From Saccharospirillum salsuginis (GTDB taxonomy: Bacteria; Pseudomonadota; Gammaproteobacteria; Pseudomonadales; Natronospirillaceae): a stretch of 64,000 nucleotides of DNA. The notes below the pieces were generated by a model. It saw nothing but the letters and a program-made list of their open reading frames with translations. It was not told the DNA's origin and searched no databases. The stretch spans positions 97,596-161,595 of the forward strand of contig NZ_BMXR01000008.1 of assembly GCF_014651855.1 (NCBI RefSeq), given 5' to 3'. Made by a program: the position numbers and the translations under genes. Of this stretch, positions 43,853 through 52,694 are shown in pieces; position 1 is the stretch's first letter; each line of letters begins with the position of its first letter.

Positions 43853-44335
43853 CTACCCGGTTTTGCGAGTCCCACCCCGCTCCAGCTCTTCCAGAATCCG
43901 GTGCACGTGGCTGCGGGCATCGACATCGCGCCAGGCGCTGGTGAGGCAACCCGTTTCATCGATCAGGAAGGTGCTGCGGACCAGACTGTATATCCGGCGG
44001 CCAAACAATTCCTTTTCCCGCAACACTCCGAATATCCGGCACAGGGCCTCGTTATGGTCCGAAATCAGCTCGAACGGCAGGCTTTGCTCGCGTTTGAAGC
44101 GTTCATGGCTGTCCAGTGTGTCCCGGCTGACACCGAACACCAGGATGTTCCGGTCGCGGAAGCGCTGATAGTTCGCGCCAAAGTCCTGGGTTTCGATCGT
44201 GCAGGCGGGGGTGTGGTTCTTGGGGTAGAAATACAGTAAAACCTGATAACCCTTCAGAGCCCGCAAATGGACGTTCTTGTGGCTCGTGGCCGGAACGACA
44301 AAGTCGGGTACGGGTTGACCTGGTTGCAGTGCCAT
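43853..44335 (-). CDS. bcp: Thiol peroxidase of the Bcp/PrxQ family
   Basis: A 160-residue peroxiredoxin. The peroxidatic cysteine is Cys45 in PKNHTPACTIET; the PrxQ resolving Cys five residues on is absent, so it would work as a 1-Cys type or use another Cys (in ALCRIF or GCLTS). ATG 44335 has AAGGAT just upstream. It is divergent from dapA, as expected from the P. aeruginosa order, but gcvR is missing between them. Confidence 0.9.
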   Translation of the reverse strand: MALQPGQPVPDFVVPATSHKNVHLRALKGYQVLLYFYPKNHTPACTIETQDFGANYQRFRDRNILVFGVSRDTLDSHERFKREQSLPFELISDHNEALCRIFGVLREKELFGRRIYSLVRSTFLIDETGCLTSAWRDVDARSHVHRILEELERGGTRKTG

Positions 44336-44667
44336 ATCCTTATCTCCTCTCGGTCCAACGGCGTAAATGCCGGCGAAGTCCGGCCAGTCAAACCCCAAGT
44401 ATGGTCCAAAATCCCCTTTTCGCTAGGAAAAAGTGCCAGAAAAGGTGGGCTGGCACCGCTTTCACGCCTTGTGTCGTCGCAAGGCCCCCAGTACCATTGC
44501 GCCGAGTGCAACCCCGTCGCTGTCGCGGTCCCCGGTCGTTACGAACCGGACTGTCAGCCCGGGTTGCCAGCAGCCGACCCGGCCATGAGCGCACCTGTCG
44601 CCACCATGGCTTGCGCACCGCATATCACGACCTGACCAAAACGGGACAGTGGGGAGACGTTTTCTAC

Positions 44668-45543
44668 ATGATCACTGGCAGTATTGTTGCCCTGGTGACG
44701 CCCATGCATGCAGACGGTTCTGTAGCCTGGGACAACCTTGAACAGCTCATCGAATTCCACATCGAAAACGGCACCGCCGCCATTGGCGCGGTCGGTACCA
44801 CGGGCGAATCGTCCACGCTCGACATGAAAGAGCATGAAGAGGTCATCCGCTTCACCGTGGACAAATGCAAGGGCCGTATTCCGGTGATCGCGGGCACGGG
44901 CGGTAACTCCACCCGCGAAGCCATGCACCTGACCCGGGCCGCCAAGGCCGCCGGGGCCGACGCCGCGCTGCTGGTGACGCCCTACTACAACAAGCCAACG
45001 CAGGAAGGCCTGTACCAGCATTACAAGTACATCGCCGAAAACGTCGACATCCCCCAGATTCTGTACAACGTCCCGGGCCGTACCGCCTGCGACATGCAGC
45101 CGGAAACGACCCTGCGTCTGGCCGAGATACCCAACATCATCGGCATCAAGGACGCCACCGGCGACCTGGAACGCGCCCGTTACCTGATCGACAACGCCCC
45201 CGAGGGCTTTGCCATCTACAGCGGCGACGACGCCACCGCGATGGAACTGATGCTGCTCGGCGGCCATGGCGACGTCTCGGTAACCGCCAATGTCTCCCCC
45301 AAGGCGATGGCCAGCCTCTGCGCCGCCGCCATTGCGGGCGACCGGGAGACGGCCACCCGCCTGAACGACCTGTTGATGCCGCTGCACACCAACCTGTTCG
45401 TGGAAGCCAACCCGATTCCGGTGAAATGGGCGCTGAACCTCATGGGGCTGATTCCCGAAGGCATTCGACTGCCGCTGACCCCGCTGTCGGAGTCGATGCA
45501 CGACATCGTCCGCAAGGCGCTGATGGATTCGGGTGTCGTCTGA
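44668..45543 (+). CDS. dapA: 4-hydroxy-tetrahydrodipicolinate synthase
   Basis: A 291-residue aldolase that condenses pyruvate with aspartate semialdehyde for lysine and diaminopimelate. GAVGTTGESSTL binds pyruvate; the catalytic Tyr is in YNVPGRTACD and the Schiff-base Lys in IGIKDATGD. ATG 44668 (MITGSIVALV) is the family start; an in-frame frame opens from 44329 but its translation is unrelated. bamC begins one nucleotide after the stop. Confidence 0.96.
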   Translation: MITGSIVALVTPMHADGSVAWDNLEQLIEFHIENGTAAIGAVGTTGESSTLDMKEHEEVIRFTVDKCKGRIPVIAGTGGNSTREAMHLTRAAKAAGADAALLVTPYYNKPTQEGLYQHYKYIAENVDIPQILYNVPGRTACDMQPETTLRLAEIPNIIGIKDATGDLERARYLIDNAPEGFAIYSGDDATAMELMLLGGHGDVSVTANVSPKAMASLCAAAIAGDRETATRLNDLLMPLHTNLFVEANPIPVKWALNLMGLIPEGIRLPLTPLSESMHDIVRKALMDSGVV

Positions 45544-45544
45544 C

Positions 45545-46141
45545 GTGCGCACCCTTCTAGCCCTTCTGACCTGCACCTTGCTGTTGGCGGCCTGTGGCGG
45601 TCGTCCGGTGAATATCGAGTACCAGCCGGACGCCGACCACAGCGGCGGCGACTGGTACCCGATCCCGGTCGACCAGGCCCGAACCGTGACGTCGGACGAC
45701 TCGACCCTGCCGCGCCCGCCGTTGCGCGTCGCCGACGTGACGCCTGACGATGACCGCCAGGACTCGCTGTCCGTCGAAACCGTCAGCGACAGCTTCGGCA
45801 ACATCAGCCTGGAAGTGAACCGCAACGCCAGCCTGACCTGGGAATTGCTCGACGCCGCCGTCACCCGCCTGGAATGGCCGGTCGCCGATCGCAACCGCAG
45901 CGAGTACCGCCTGGAGCTGAGCGACCCGGACATCGCCGGTCGCGGCTTTTTCGGTCGGCTGAAAGCCTTTTTCACCGAGGAACGCCGGGATGTACAATTG
46001 ATCCTGGTGCCCAAGGTCGGTGTCACCGGTATTTCCGCCGAGTATTCGGACGATCAGGTGCTCAGCTCCGAGGAGAACCAGCGTCTGATGACCCAGTTGC
46101 GGAACGAGCTGTTACAGGGCCAGACGTCACAAGGTCAATAG
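45545..46141 (+). CDS. bamC: Outer membrane assembly lipoprotein BamC (short form)
   Basis: A 198-residue lipoprotein. The signal ends LLLAAC. The N-terminus resembles the BamC lasso region (RPVNIEYQPD) and residues ~80-190 form one helix-grip domain. E. coli BamC is ~344 residues with two such domains, so this is a one-domain form, as in several Pseudomonas relatives. GTG 45545 gives a clean signal peptide; GTG 45533 adds four residues and overlaps dapA. Confidence 0.82.
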   Translation: MRTLLALLTCTLLLAACGGRPVNIEYQPDADHSGGDWYPIPVDQARTVTSDDSTLPRPPLRVADVTPDDDRQDSLSVETVSDSFGNISLEVNRNASLTWELLDAAVTRLEWPVADRNRSEYRLELSDPDIAGRGFFGRLKAFFTEERRDVQLILVPKVGVTGISAEYSDDQVLSSEENQRLMTQLRNELLQGQTSQGQ

Positions 46142-46143
46142 TC

Positions 46144-46911
46144 GTGAATTTCACTTCGCTGGGGAGCGGCAGTAAAGGCAACGCCACCCTGATACAGGCC
46201 GGCGAAACCCTGGTCCTGGTGGACTGCGGGTTCGGCCTGAAAGAGACGGAAGCGCGCCTCGCCGCACGCGGCATCCGGGCGGAGCAGTTGAGCGCCATTC
46301 TGGTCACCCACGAGCACAGTGATCACCTCAAGGGCGCGCCCATGCTCGCCCGGCGCTATAATCTGCCCATCCACACGACCCATGGCACGGCCCGATCCTT
46401 CAAGTCCCCGGTTCCGGTGTTCGAGCCGATCAACGTTCATCGCCGGTTTACCATCGGCAACCTCGACATCGAACCGGTGACCGTGCCGCACGATGCCCGG
46501 GAACCGAGCCAGTTCGTGTTTCACCACAACGGCTTCCAGCTCGGCCTGTTGACCGATTTGGGCAGCATCACTCCGCTGGTGACCCAGGCCTATCGCGAGT
46601 GTCAGGCTTTGCTGCTGGAGTGCAATCACGACCCGCAAATGCTGGCCGACGGCCCCTATCCGCCCAGCTTGAAACGCCGGGTCGGCGGTGACTGGGGGCA
46701 TCTGTCCAACCAGCAGGCCGCGCGTCTGCTCGCTGAGGTCAACCATGGCCGGCTGCAGCACCTGATGATTTCCCACATCAGCGAACACAACAACCACCCC
46801 GATCTTGCCATGGCCGCGCTCGCGCCGGTGCTGGACGGGGTGGAGCGGACCCGCGTCCATACCCTGTCCCAGGACGAAGGCTGCGACTGGATTACATTGC
46901 AACATGCCTAA
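46144..46911 (+). CDS. Metallo-beta-lactamase fold hydrolase
   Basis: A 255-residue cytoplasmic MBL protein of the YycJ/WalJ-like group. The metal motif THEHSDHLKG gives His56, His58, Asp60 and His61, and further ligand regions are LLLECNHD and LMISHISEHNNHPD. Relatives are 5'-3' exonucleases linked to mismatch repair; substrate here is unknown. The start is GTG 46144, 2 nt after bamC. Confidence 0.88.
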   Translation: MNFTSLGSGSKGNATLIQAGETLVLVDCGFGLKETEARLAARGIRAEQLSAILVTHEHSDHLKGAPMLARRYNLPIHTTHGTARSFKSPVPVFEPINVHRRFTIGNLDIEPVTVPHDAREPSQFVFHHNGFQLGLLTDLGSITPLVTQAYRECQALLLECNHDPQMLADGPYPPSLKRRVGGDWGHLSNQQAARLLAEVNHGRLQHLMISHISEHNNHPDLAMAALAPVLDGVERTRVHTLSQDEGCDWITLQHA

Positions 46912-46926
46912 ACGAGAGGCCACACC

Positions 46927-47640
46927 ATGAACAAAACAGGCGAGCTCTACGCCGGCAAGGCGAAAACCGTCTACACCACCGACGACCCCGATCTGCTGGT
47001 GCTCGAATTCCGCAACGACACCTCGGCCTTTGATGGCGAGAAGGTCGAGCAGCTGGAGCGCAAGGGCCAGGTGAATAACCAGTTCAATGCCTTTGTCATG
47101 AAACAGCTGCAGGATGCCGGAATCGCGACCCATTTCGTCGATCAGTTATCCAAGACCGAGAGCCTGGTGCGGAACCTGTCGATGATTCCGGTCGAATGCG
47201 TGGTGCGCAACCGGGCCGCCGGCAGCCTCTGCCGCCGCCTGGGCATCGAAGAGGGTACCGAGCTGAACCCACCGGTGTTCGAATTCTTTCTGAAAGACGA
47301 CGCCCTGCACGACCCGATGATCAACGACTCGCACATCGAAACCTTCGGTTGGGCGACGGCGGATGAAGTGGCACAAATGAAAGCATTAACGCTACAAGTT
47401 AATGACGTTTTGACTAACCTGTTCGCCGGCGGAGACCTGATACTGGTGGACTACAAACTCGAGTTCGGCCGTTTCAAGGACCGGATCGTCCTCGGTGACG
47501 AATTCTCGCCGGATGGCTGCCGACTCTGGGACGCCAACACGCTGGAGAAAATGGATAAAGACCGTTTCCGCCAGAATCTGGGTAATGTGATCGAGAGTTA
47601 TGAAGCGGTAGGCCGCCGCATCGGCATTCAGTTTGACTGA
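46927..47640 (+). CDS. purC: SAICAR synthetase PurC
   Basis: A 237-residue purine biosynthesis enzyme that joins CAIR with aspartate. The start GELYAGKAKTVYTTDDPD, VECVVRNRAAGSL and DYKLEFGRFKDRIVLGDEFS motifs are conserved. It starts 15 nt after the MBL gene, closing the dapA-bamC-MBL-purC run. Confidence 0.97.
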   Translation: MNKTGELYAGKAKTVYTTDDPDLLVLEFRNDTSAFDGEKVEQLERKGQVNNQFNAFVMKQLQDAGIATHFVDQLSKTESLVRNLSMIPVECVVRNRAAGSLCRRLGIEEGTELNPPVFEFFLKDDALHDPMINDSHIETFGWATADEVAQMKALTLQVNDVLTNLFAGGDLILVDYKLEFGRFKDRIVLGDEFSPDGCRLWDANTLEKMDKDRFRQNLGNVIESYEAVGRRIGIQFD

Positions 47641-47698
47641 GCCTTTGCTACACTCGACACGTATTGATAAAAAACCATTCGAAAAAAGGGGAACATCG

Positions 47699-48514
47699 AT
47701 GAAGTACTGGATTGTAGCCGCTGCCGTGGCCATGACCGCGCCCGTAGCCTCCGCCAAGGTGTTGATCGATATCGACGGCGCCATCGGGTATAGCTTCAAC
47801 AGCTTGAACGAAGGTACCTTGGCCAATGATTCCATCGACCTGACCGGAACCGACGGCTCGTCCGAACCGGTCGGTCTGGCTCAAGAAGCCGAAAACGGTC
47901 TCTATGCATCGGCCAAATTTTCCTGGCCTATCTTCCCGGACGTCAGCTTGCAGTACCAAAACTTGGTCAGTTCCGGGACCAATACCGTCAACCAGGAAGT
48001 GTCCTACGGCGGTGAATCCTTTACCTACAGCGAAGATGTCGTTTCCGAATTCGACATGAGCTACTTCGACCTGGGCCTGACCTACGGCATTCCGCTGCCG
48101 ATGGCCTCATTCGACTTCGGTCTGAACTTCCGCTCTCTGGTTGGTGGGTTCACAGCCGAAGGTCAGAACACCGGTGAGAAAATCGATGCGCCTTTCCAGG
48201 TGAACGGCACCCCGATCATTGTGCCCATGGGCTACCTGTCGGCCTCCGTCACACCGCCGCTGCCGGTGGACGTCAAGTTCGGTGGCGAGATCAAAACCCT
48301 GCCGCTGGGCGACACCAACGTCACCGACTGGAACATCAAGGGCACCTGGTACGCGCCCATGCCGACCAACATCCTGGTCAAGCTGGGTGTTGAAGCGGGC
48401 TACCGGAACTACAGCCTGAGCATCGGTGAGTCCACCCTGGGTGCCGACACCTCCGACTTCGCGTCCGACGTGAACTTCTCCGGCTTCTTTGCCGGCGCCG
48501 CGCTGCACTTTTAA
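47699..48514 (+). CDS. Outer-membrane beta-barrel protein
   Basis: A 271-residue protein with a signal peptide (MKYWIVAAAVAMTAPVASA) and alternating beta strands ending in the outer-membrane C-terminal signature GAALHF. It resembles the TIGR04219-type outer membrane family of marine gammaproteobacteria. Function unknown. ATG 47699 follows AAAGGGGAAC. A REP3 doublet follows the stop. Confidence 0.82.
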   Translation: MKYWIVAAAVAMTAPVASAKVLIDIDGAIGYSFNSLNEGTLANDSIDLTGTDGSSEPVGLAQEAENGLYASAKFSWPIFPDVSLQYQNLVSSGTNTVNQEVSYGGESFTYSEDVVSEFDMSYFDLGLTYGIPLPMASFDFGLNFRSLVGGFTAEGQNTGEKIDAPFQVNGTPIIVPMGYLSASVTPPLPVDVKFGGEIKTLPLGDTNVTDWNIKGTWYAPMPTNILVKLGVEAGYRNYSLSIGESTLGADTSDFASDVNFSGFFAGAALHF

Positions 48515-48534
48515 GCTTACTGTTTAGGCTTATT

Positions 48535-48640
48535 GTCGGATTACGCCCCTTCGGGGCTAATCCGACCTACATCATATTCGCCAGGACGACTTGGTGTCGT
48601 GGCCCCTTTGTTGGATTAGCTCGAAGAGCGTAATCCAACA
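48535..48640. repeat. REP3 inverted doublet
   Basis: GTCGGATTACGCCCCTTCGG ... GGGCTAATCCGACCTAC, then TTGGATTAGCTCGAAGAGCG TAATCCAACA. Two hairpins with different arm sequences (GTCGGATTA vs GTTGGATTA). It lies between convergent genes. Confidence 0.85.
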
Positions 48641-48649
48641 ATGAACCCT

Positions 48650-49267
48650 TCAAACACGCCAAATCCTAACCAAAACCCACTTCAATTCTTCCTCGAAATC
48701 CCGCCGCAAGGGCGCGAACTCCGGGTTTGATTCTTCCCCCGCCAAGGCCCCGGGCCACTGCACAAACTGCCAGATCCCCAGCATCGACGCATAGCTGTGC
48801 AACAGCGCACGACTGCCCATGCCGGCCGGCAACTGAAACGCCTGTTCCAACTGCGCACCGGTCGAAGCCAGGGCACCAGAAAGCTCCCGTTTGAAGGTAC
48901 GCAACGTCTCGACGTCCAGGTTGTGCTCCAATACGCTTTGCAGCAAGGCCGATAACGGCAGAAAGCTCGGTTCCTCCCGGACAAAGGCCAGCAGGCGATC
49001 GGCCAGCTGATCCGCGAGATCGGCGTGCTGATCGAGCGTATTCAACCGGTCCAGTACCGTCCGGAGTTGATGCCCGAGCAGCGCCAGGAACATCGACTCC
49101 TTCGTCGAGAAATACAGATACACCGTCCCCTTCGCCACGCCGGCCGCTCGAGCGACCTCGGCCGCGGACGGCAAACGGTGACCATTGGTCATGAAGCAAT
49201 GGGCCGCCGCGGCCAGCAAGGCTTCACGCCGGGCCGCTTTCTGTTCGGGAGCTCGGGCTCGTTTCAT
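48650..49267 (-). CDS. TetR-family transcriptional regulator
   Basis: A 205-residue repressor-type protein. The N-terminal helix-turn-helix (AAEVARAAGVAKGTVYLYFSTKESMF, residues ~34-59) is a textbook TetR domain; the ligand domain is unassigned. No obvious target is adjacent apart from the outer-membrane protein and Nnr. Confidence 0.92.
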   Translation of the reverse strand: MKRARAPEQKAARREALLAAAAHCFMTNGHRLPSAAEVARAAGVAKGTVYLYFSTKESMFLALLGHQLRTVLDRLNTLDQHADLADQLADRLLAFVREEPSFLPLSALLQSVLEHNLDVETLRTFKRELSGALASTGAQLEQAFQLPAGMGSRALLHSYASMLGIWQFVQWPGALAGEESNPEFAPLRRDFEEELKWVLVRIWRV

Positions 49268-49394
49268 AATGGCTCGATGAGGGGTTTAGGTTGAAATTGT
49301 GCCTGATGGGTCGGAATTTCTCATCCATCGTGTCGGATTGAACCCCGGAACCCGAACCCCGGAACCCGAACCCCGCGATCGAACCCCGGGACCC

Positions 49395-49507
49395 GTAGGG
49401 CAGAAGAGCTAACAGCGATATCTGCCGTTGATAGCATACGGTGCCTGAAGCCATGACATTGCCACCTAAAACCCCGGCAGATATCGCCTGGGGCTCTTCT
49501 GCCCTAC
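49395..49507. repeat. REP2 inverted doublet upstream of nnr
   Basis: GTAGGGCAGAAGAGCTAACA with GCGATATCTGCCG at the left and CGGCAGATATCGCCTGGGGC plus TCTTCTGCCCTAC at the right. It ends 35 nt before the nnr start, so it lies within or next to the nnr promoter. Immediately before it (49338-49390) are imperfect CCCCGGAACCCGAA tandem repeats. Confidence 0.88.
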
Positions 49508-49542
49508 AATCATCAACAAAGTTCACCGCCAAGGAACACACC

Positions 49543-50973
49543 ATGCAACCGGTACTCAGCGTCAACCGAGTCAAATCTGTCGAGCGTGACTGGGCCGACA
49601 ACCATGGCGGCTCCACCTGGCCTCTGATGACCCGGGCCGGCAGCGCCGTGGCGGAACTGGCCTGCCACCACTGGCCGGGCCTGAAATACGTCTGGGTGTT
49701 GGCCGGGCGGGGCAACAACGGCGGGGACGGCTACATCGCCGCCGCGCGTCTGCGGGCCGTGGGGGTGACGGTGACGGTGATCGCGCCCTCGGGCGAACCG
49801 AAACCCGACACCGATGCCTACCGCGCCTGGCAGGAATACGCCGACCAGGGCGGGACGCTGGAATCCAATCTGCCCTATGATTCGCCGGATTTGGTCATCG
49901 ACGCCCTCATCGGTACCGGACACGTCGGTGAGCTCAAGGCCAACCTGGTCGATCTGTTGAACCGGGTGCGCGAGCGCCGGGCGCCGGTGCTGGCCGTCGA
50001 TGCTCCATCCGGCCTGAACGCCGCCACCGGCCAGGCCGACCTGGCCTTGCTCAAGGCCGACCGCACGATCAGTTTCATCGCCTACAAGCCTGGCTTGCTG
50101 ACCGGGCAGGGGCCGGCCGTCTGTGGCGAACTGGTGTTGGAGACACTCGGCGTCGAATGGCCATCGGGCGGTTTCTGGAGCGATGGCGAGGCCGTATACC
50201 TCGACCGGGCATTGGACCGGCCGGCCCGTCCCGGGGACAGTCACAAAGGACAATTCGGCGGTGTTCGCGTCCTCGCCGGCGCCGAAGGCATGGGTGGGGC
50301 CGGCCTGCTCGCCGCGCGTGCCGCTCTGGCCGCCGGTGCCGGCAAGGTCTATTGGCACACCAGCCCGGAACAGGCCAAAAGTGCCCTGATCGCCCAGCCC
50401 GAGCTCATGTCCACCGAACTGACGGCGGACTATGTACCGGATGGCAGCATTCATGTCCTCGGCCCGGGCCTGGGGCAGGGCGATACCGCCGGGGCACTGT
50501 ATCGGCGATTGCTGTTGGACGATCATGACGCCCGGGGCGTCCTCGACGCCGACGGTCTCACCTGGCTGGCGCGATTCCCCAAGCCGGTCCACAACTGGGT
50601 GCTCACCCCGCACCCCGGCGAAGCCGCCCGCCTGCTCGGCCGGTCCACAAAGGACATCCAAAGCGACCGCTGCCAGGCCGCGATGGAACTGAGCGAGCGG
50701 TACCAGACCACCGTCATCCTCAAAGGCGCCGGCAGCCTGATCGCCCATCAGGGGCGGCTGTATTTCAATCACCCCGGCGACCCGGCCATGGCCACACCGG
50801 GTATGGGCGATACCCTGGCTGGGTTGATCGCCGGGCTGATGGCACAGGGGTTGGGGGCTGAGGAAGCGGCTAAAACCGGGGCTTGGTGGCATGCGAAGCT
50901 GGGTGCGCAGTTGGCACAGCGTTATCGGATTGTGTTGGCGACGGATTTGATTGAAGCCATCAGGCTCCGGTAG
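49543..50973 (+). CDS. nnr: Bifunctional NAD(P)H-hydrate epimerase/dehydratase Nnr
   Basis: A 476-residue repair enzyme for hydrated NAD(P)H. Residues ~1-210 are the epimerase (GRGNNGGDGYIAAARL nucleotide loop). Residues ~225-476 are the ribokinase-like dehydratase (GHKGQFGGVRVLAG begins SHKGQFGG here; ATPGMGDTLAGLIAG holds the catalytic Asp). ATG 49543 follows AAGGAACAC. The usual partner tsaE is not next to it. Its TAG stop (50971-50973) is the first TAG of a REP2 doublet. Confidence 0.93.
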   Translation: MQPVLSVNRVKSVERDWADNHGGSTWPLMTRAGSAVAELACHHWPGLKYVWVLAGRGNNGGDGYIAAARLRAVGVTVTVIAPSGEPKPDTDAYRAWQEYADQGGTLESNLPYDSPDLVIDALIGTGHVGELKANLVDLLNRVRERRAPVLAVDAPSGLNAATGQADLALLKADRTISFIAYKPGLLTGQGPAVCGELVLETLGVEWPSGGFWSDGEAVYLDRALDRPARPGDSHKGQFGGVRVLAGAEGMGGAGLLAARAALAAGAGKVYWHTSPEQAKSALIAQPELMSTELTADYVPDGSIHVLGPGLGQGDTAGALYRRLLLDDHDARGVLDADGLTWLARFPKPVHNWVLTPHPGEAARLLGRSTKDIQSDRCQAAMELSERYQTTVILKGAGSLIAHQGRLYFNHPGDPAMATPGMGDTLAGLIAGLMAQGLGAEEAAKTGAWWHAKLGAQLAQRYRIVLATDLIEAIRLR

Positions 50974-51086
50974 GGCAGAAGAGCCTTGGGCGATATCTGC
51001 CGTGGGTAATCTACGGTGACAATGGGCTTTCGATTGGCACCGTTTTCTATCAACGGCAGATGTCGCCTAAGGCTCTTCTGCCCTAC
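50970..51086. repeat. REP2 inverted doublet overlapping the nnr stop
   Basis: GTAGGGCAGAAGAGCCTTGG with GGCGATATCTGCCG at the left; CGGCAGATGTCGCCTAAGGC and TCTTCTGCCCTAC at the right. Bases 50971-50973 are the nnr stop codon. It separates nnr from the convergent lipoprotein gene. Confidence 0.9.
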
Positions 51087-51116
51087 AACCCCCGCAACCC
51101 CACACCCCCCACAACC

Positions 51117-52514
51117 CTACGGCTCGGTACTCCAACTCCCCCCAAACACATCCACACAATGCTCCGCCTTCAACGCCCGCAACTCGGCCATCGTCAACCC
51201 GGTATTCCGCAGTGGGTTCTCATAATGAAACACCCGAATCTCGTTCAGCACCACGGTGCACACCCCCAAAAACCGCCCGCCGTGCTGCTCGATCGGCGAG
51301 CAGGGCGCCGGTGATTTCAGCGTCTGGGTCGACCCGCTGACGGTGGGTTCGCATACCCCGAGCGCACCGCCATCCAGTGTTTCCTCGCAGATGTTCATGC
51401 TGTTCGCGGTCATGTTGGTCGTTTGACAACTGCCTTCGGACCCGAATTCCGGGTCCTCGATCACGTCATTGGCCAGGGCGTCGATGTCCAGGCCGGTCGT
51501 GAGCCTGTTACCCTGGGCGTCCGTCGCCAGGATCACCCAGTGATGGCCGCCGGCCACGTCGATAGGCGCCGTGGCGCTGGCCGAGTCGTACCGGGTGACG
51601 GTGCCATCGGGCGCCACCCATTCGTGCTGGATGGTTAACTCACCGCCGGGCGAAAAACTGGCGGAGGCATCGATGGTCACATCTTGTGGCACGGTCACGT
51701 TTGTCCCGGGGGTAACCTCATAACGAATTTCGATCGCATTGGTGTTTTGAACCGCCGGCTCGATCGTCAGGGCTCGCGCCAATTGCTCTTCATCCAGCGG
51801 TAACACCTCGACGGTGTCGTCGAACAGGGTATCGAGCGGCAGGCGGCCCAGTTCGAAACCGTCGTTGTCGAGAATGCCAAGGCCAGTCTCATCGACGTCG
51901 AACCGCAGGTGGTCGAACAGGTTATCGAGCCAGTCCAGCGACGGGTCGGCGCGGTAGGGGTCGGAAAACGGCTCTCGAGGCGTTTCCCAGGCGTCGCCCG
52001 CCCAGTCGGCGAGCTGGGTGATGACCGTGGCCTGGACCTCCCCGGTGAAGGTATCGACTAAGGCCTGTTCGCAGCCGGAAGCGGCGCGGCAGTCCGCCAG
52101 TGATTCCCCCCGGTTGAAGTGACTGAAGGCGTCGAGCACGGCGTCGGTCAGCGGGTTTATGTTGACCAGATAGGTCGTTTGACCGCTGTCATACCGGTGC
52201 AAACTGGTCAGTTCGGTCTCGGAACCGTCGGGGTTCGGGATCCGGGCGGAGACCAGGGCGGAGGTTTCGAACTCCCCGCTCAGCCGGTATTCGCCCTCGG
52301 CGTCGGCCCGGCTGCAGGTTTCGCCGATACAGACCTCGGCCCATTCGCCGGGTCGTCCGGTGGCGACCGTGCCGGCGAGGCGGACGCTGGGGGAGGTCTC
52401 CGCGCTGCCCTGGTCTTCGGTCGGGTCCGAATCGCCGGTATCCTGGCTGCATCCCGCGAGCGCGAGCATCGACAGGGCGAACCAGAGTAGAGCAGGGGAG
52501 AAGCGTGGTATCAC
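51117..52514 (-). CDS. Predicted lipoprotein with Ig/PKD-like region (465 aa)
   Basis: I do not recognise the family. From GTG 52514 the protein begins MIPRFSPALLWFALSMLALA and has a lipobox ending AGC (Cys22). GTG 52514 has AGGA 8 nt upstream; ATG 52580 is an in-frame alternative that would bury the signal peptide. A carboxypeptidase-like domain (~50-110) and a PKD-like stretch (VTIDASASFSPGGELTIQHE, ~280-330) are suggested. Seven or more Cys imply disulfides. Probably outer-membrane anchored. Confidence 0.75.
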   Translation of the reverse strand: MIPRFSPALLWFALSMLALAGCSQDTGDSDPTEDQGSAETSPSVRLAGTVATGRPGEWAEVCIGETCSRADAEGEYRLSGEFETSALVSARIPNPDGSETELTSLHRYDSGQTTYLVNINPLTDAVLDAFSHFNRGESLADCRAASGCEQALVDTFTGEVQATVITQLADWAGDAWETPREPFSDPYRADPSLDWLDNLFDHLRFDVDETGLGILDNDGFELGRLPLDTLFDDTVEVLPLDEEQLARALTIEPAVQNTNAIEIRYEVTPGTNVTVPQDVTIDASASFSPGGELTIQHEWVAPDGTVTRYDSASATAPIDVAGGHHWVILATDAQGNRLTTGLDIDALANDVIEDPEFGSEGSCQTTNMTANSMNICEETLDGGALGVCEPTVSGSTQTLKSPAPCSPIEQHGGRFLGVCTVVLNEIRVFHYENPLRNTGLTMAELRALKAEHCVDVFGGSWSTEP

Positions 52515-52694
52515 CGGGGTGTCCTGTATCGGGGTGTGTATGGTTAGTGTATCGGGCCCGGGCCGTATTTTCTTGAGCATGGGTCCCGGCGACTCGCATC
52601 CGGCATCCGATTTCGGATACACTCTCCTGTTTAAATCCTGATCAATATCCGGGCGGAGCCCCGGATTCAACCCGAAGAAGTAGGTGGAAACGGA

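Noticed and set aside
44399..44667. Lysine riboswitch upstream of dapA
   Set aside because: I could not find the conserved lysine-riboswitch core or a following terminator/anti-terminator pair in this 269-nt gap.
45874..46143. N-terminal extension of the MBL-fold gene
   Set aside because: It would overlap bamC almost fully and its Arg-rich translation is not part of the MBL fold; GTG 46144 gives the usual start.
49338..49390. Short CCCCGGAACCCGAA repeats as a CRISPR or iteron array
   Set aside because: Only three or four imperfect units without spacers or any cas/rep gene; a simple slippage repeat is enough.
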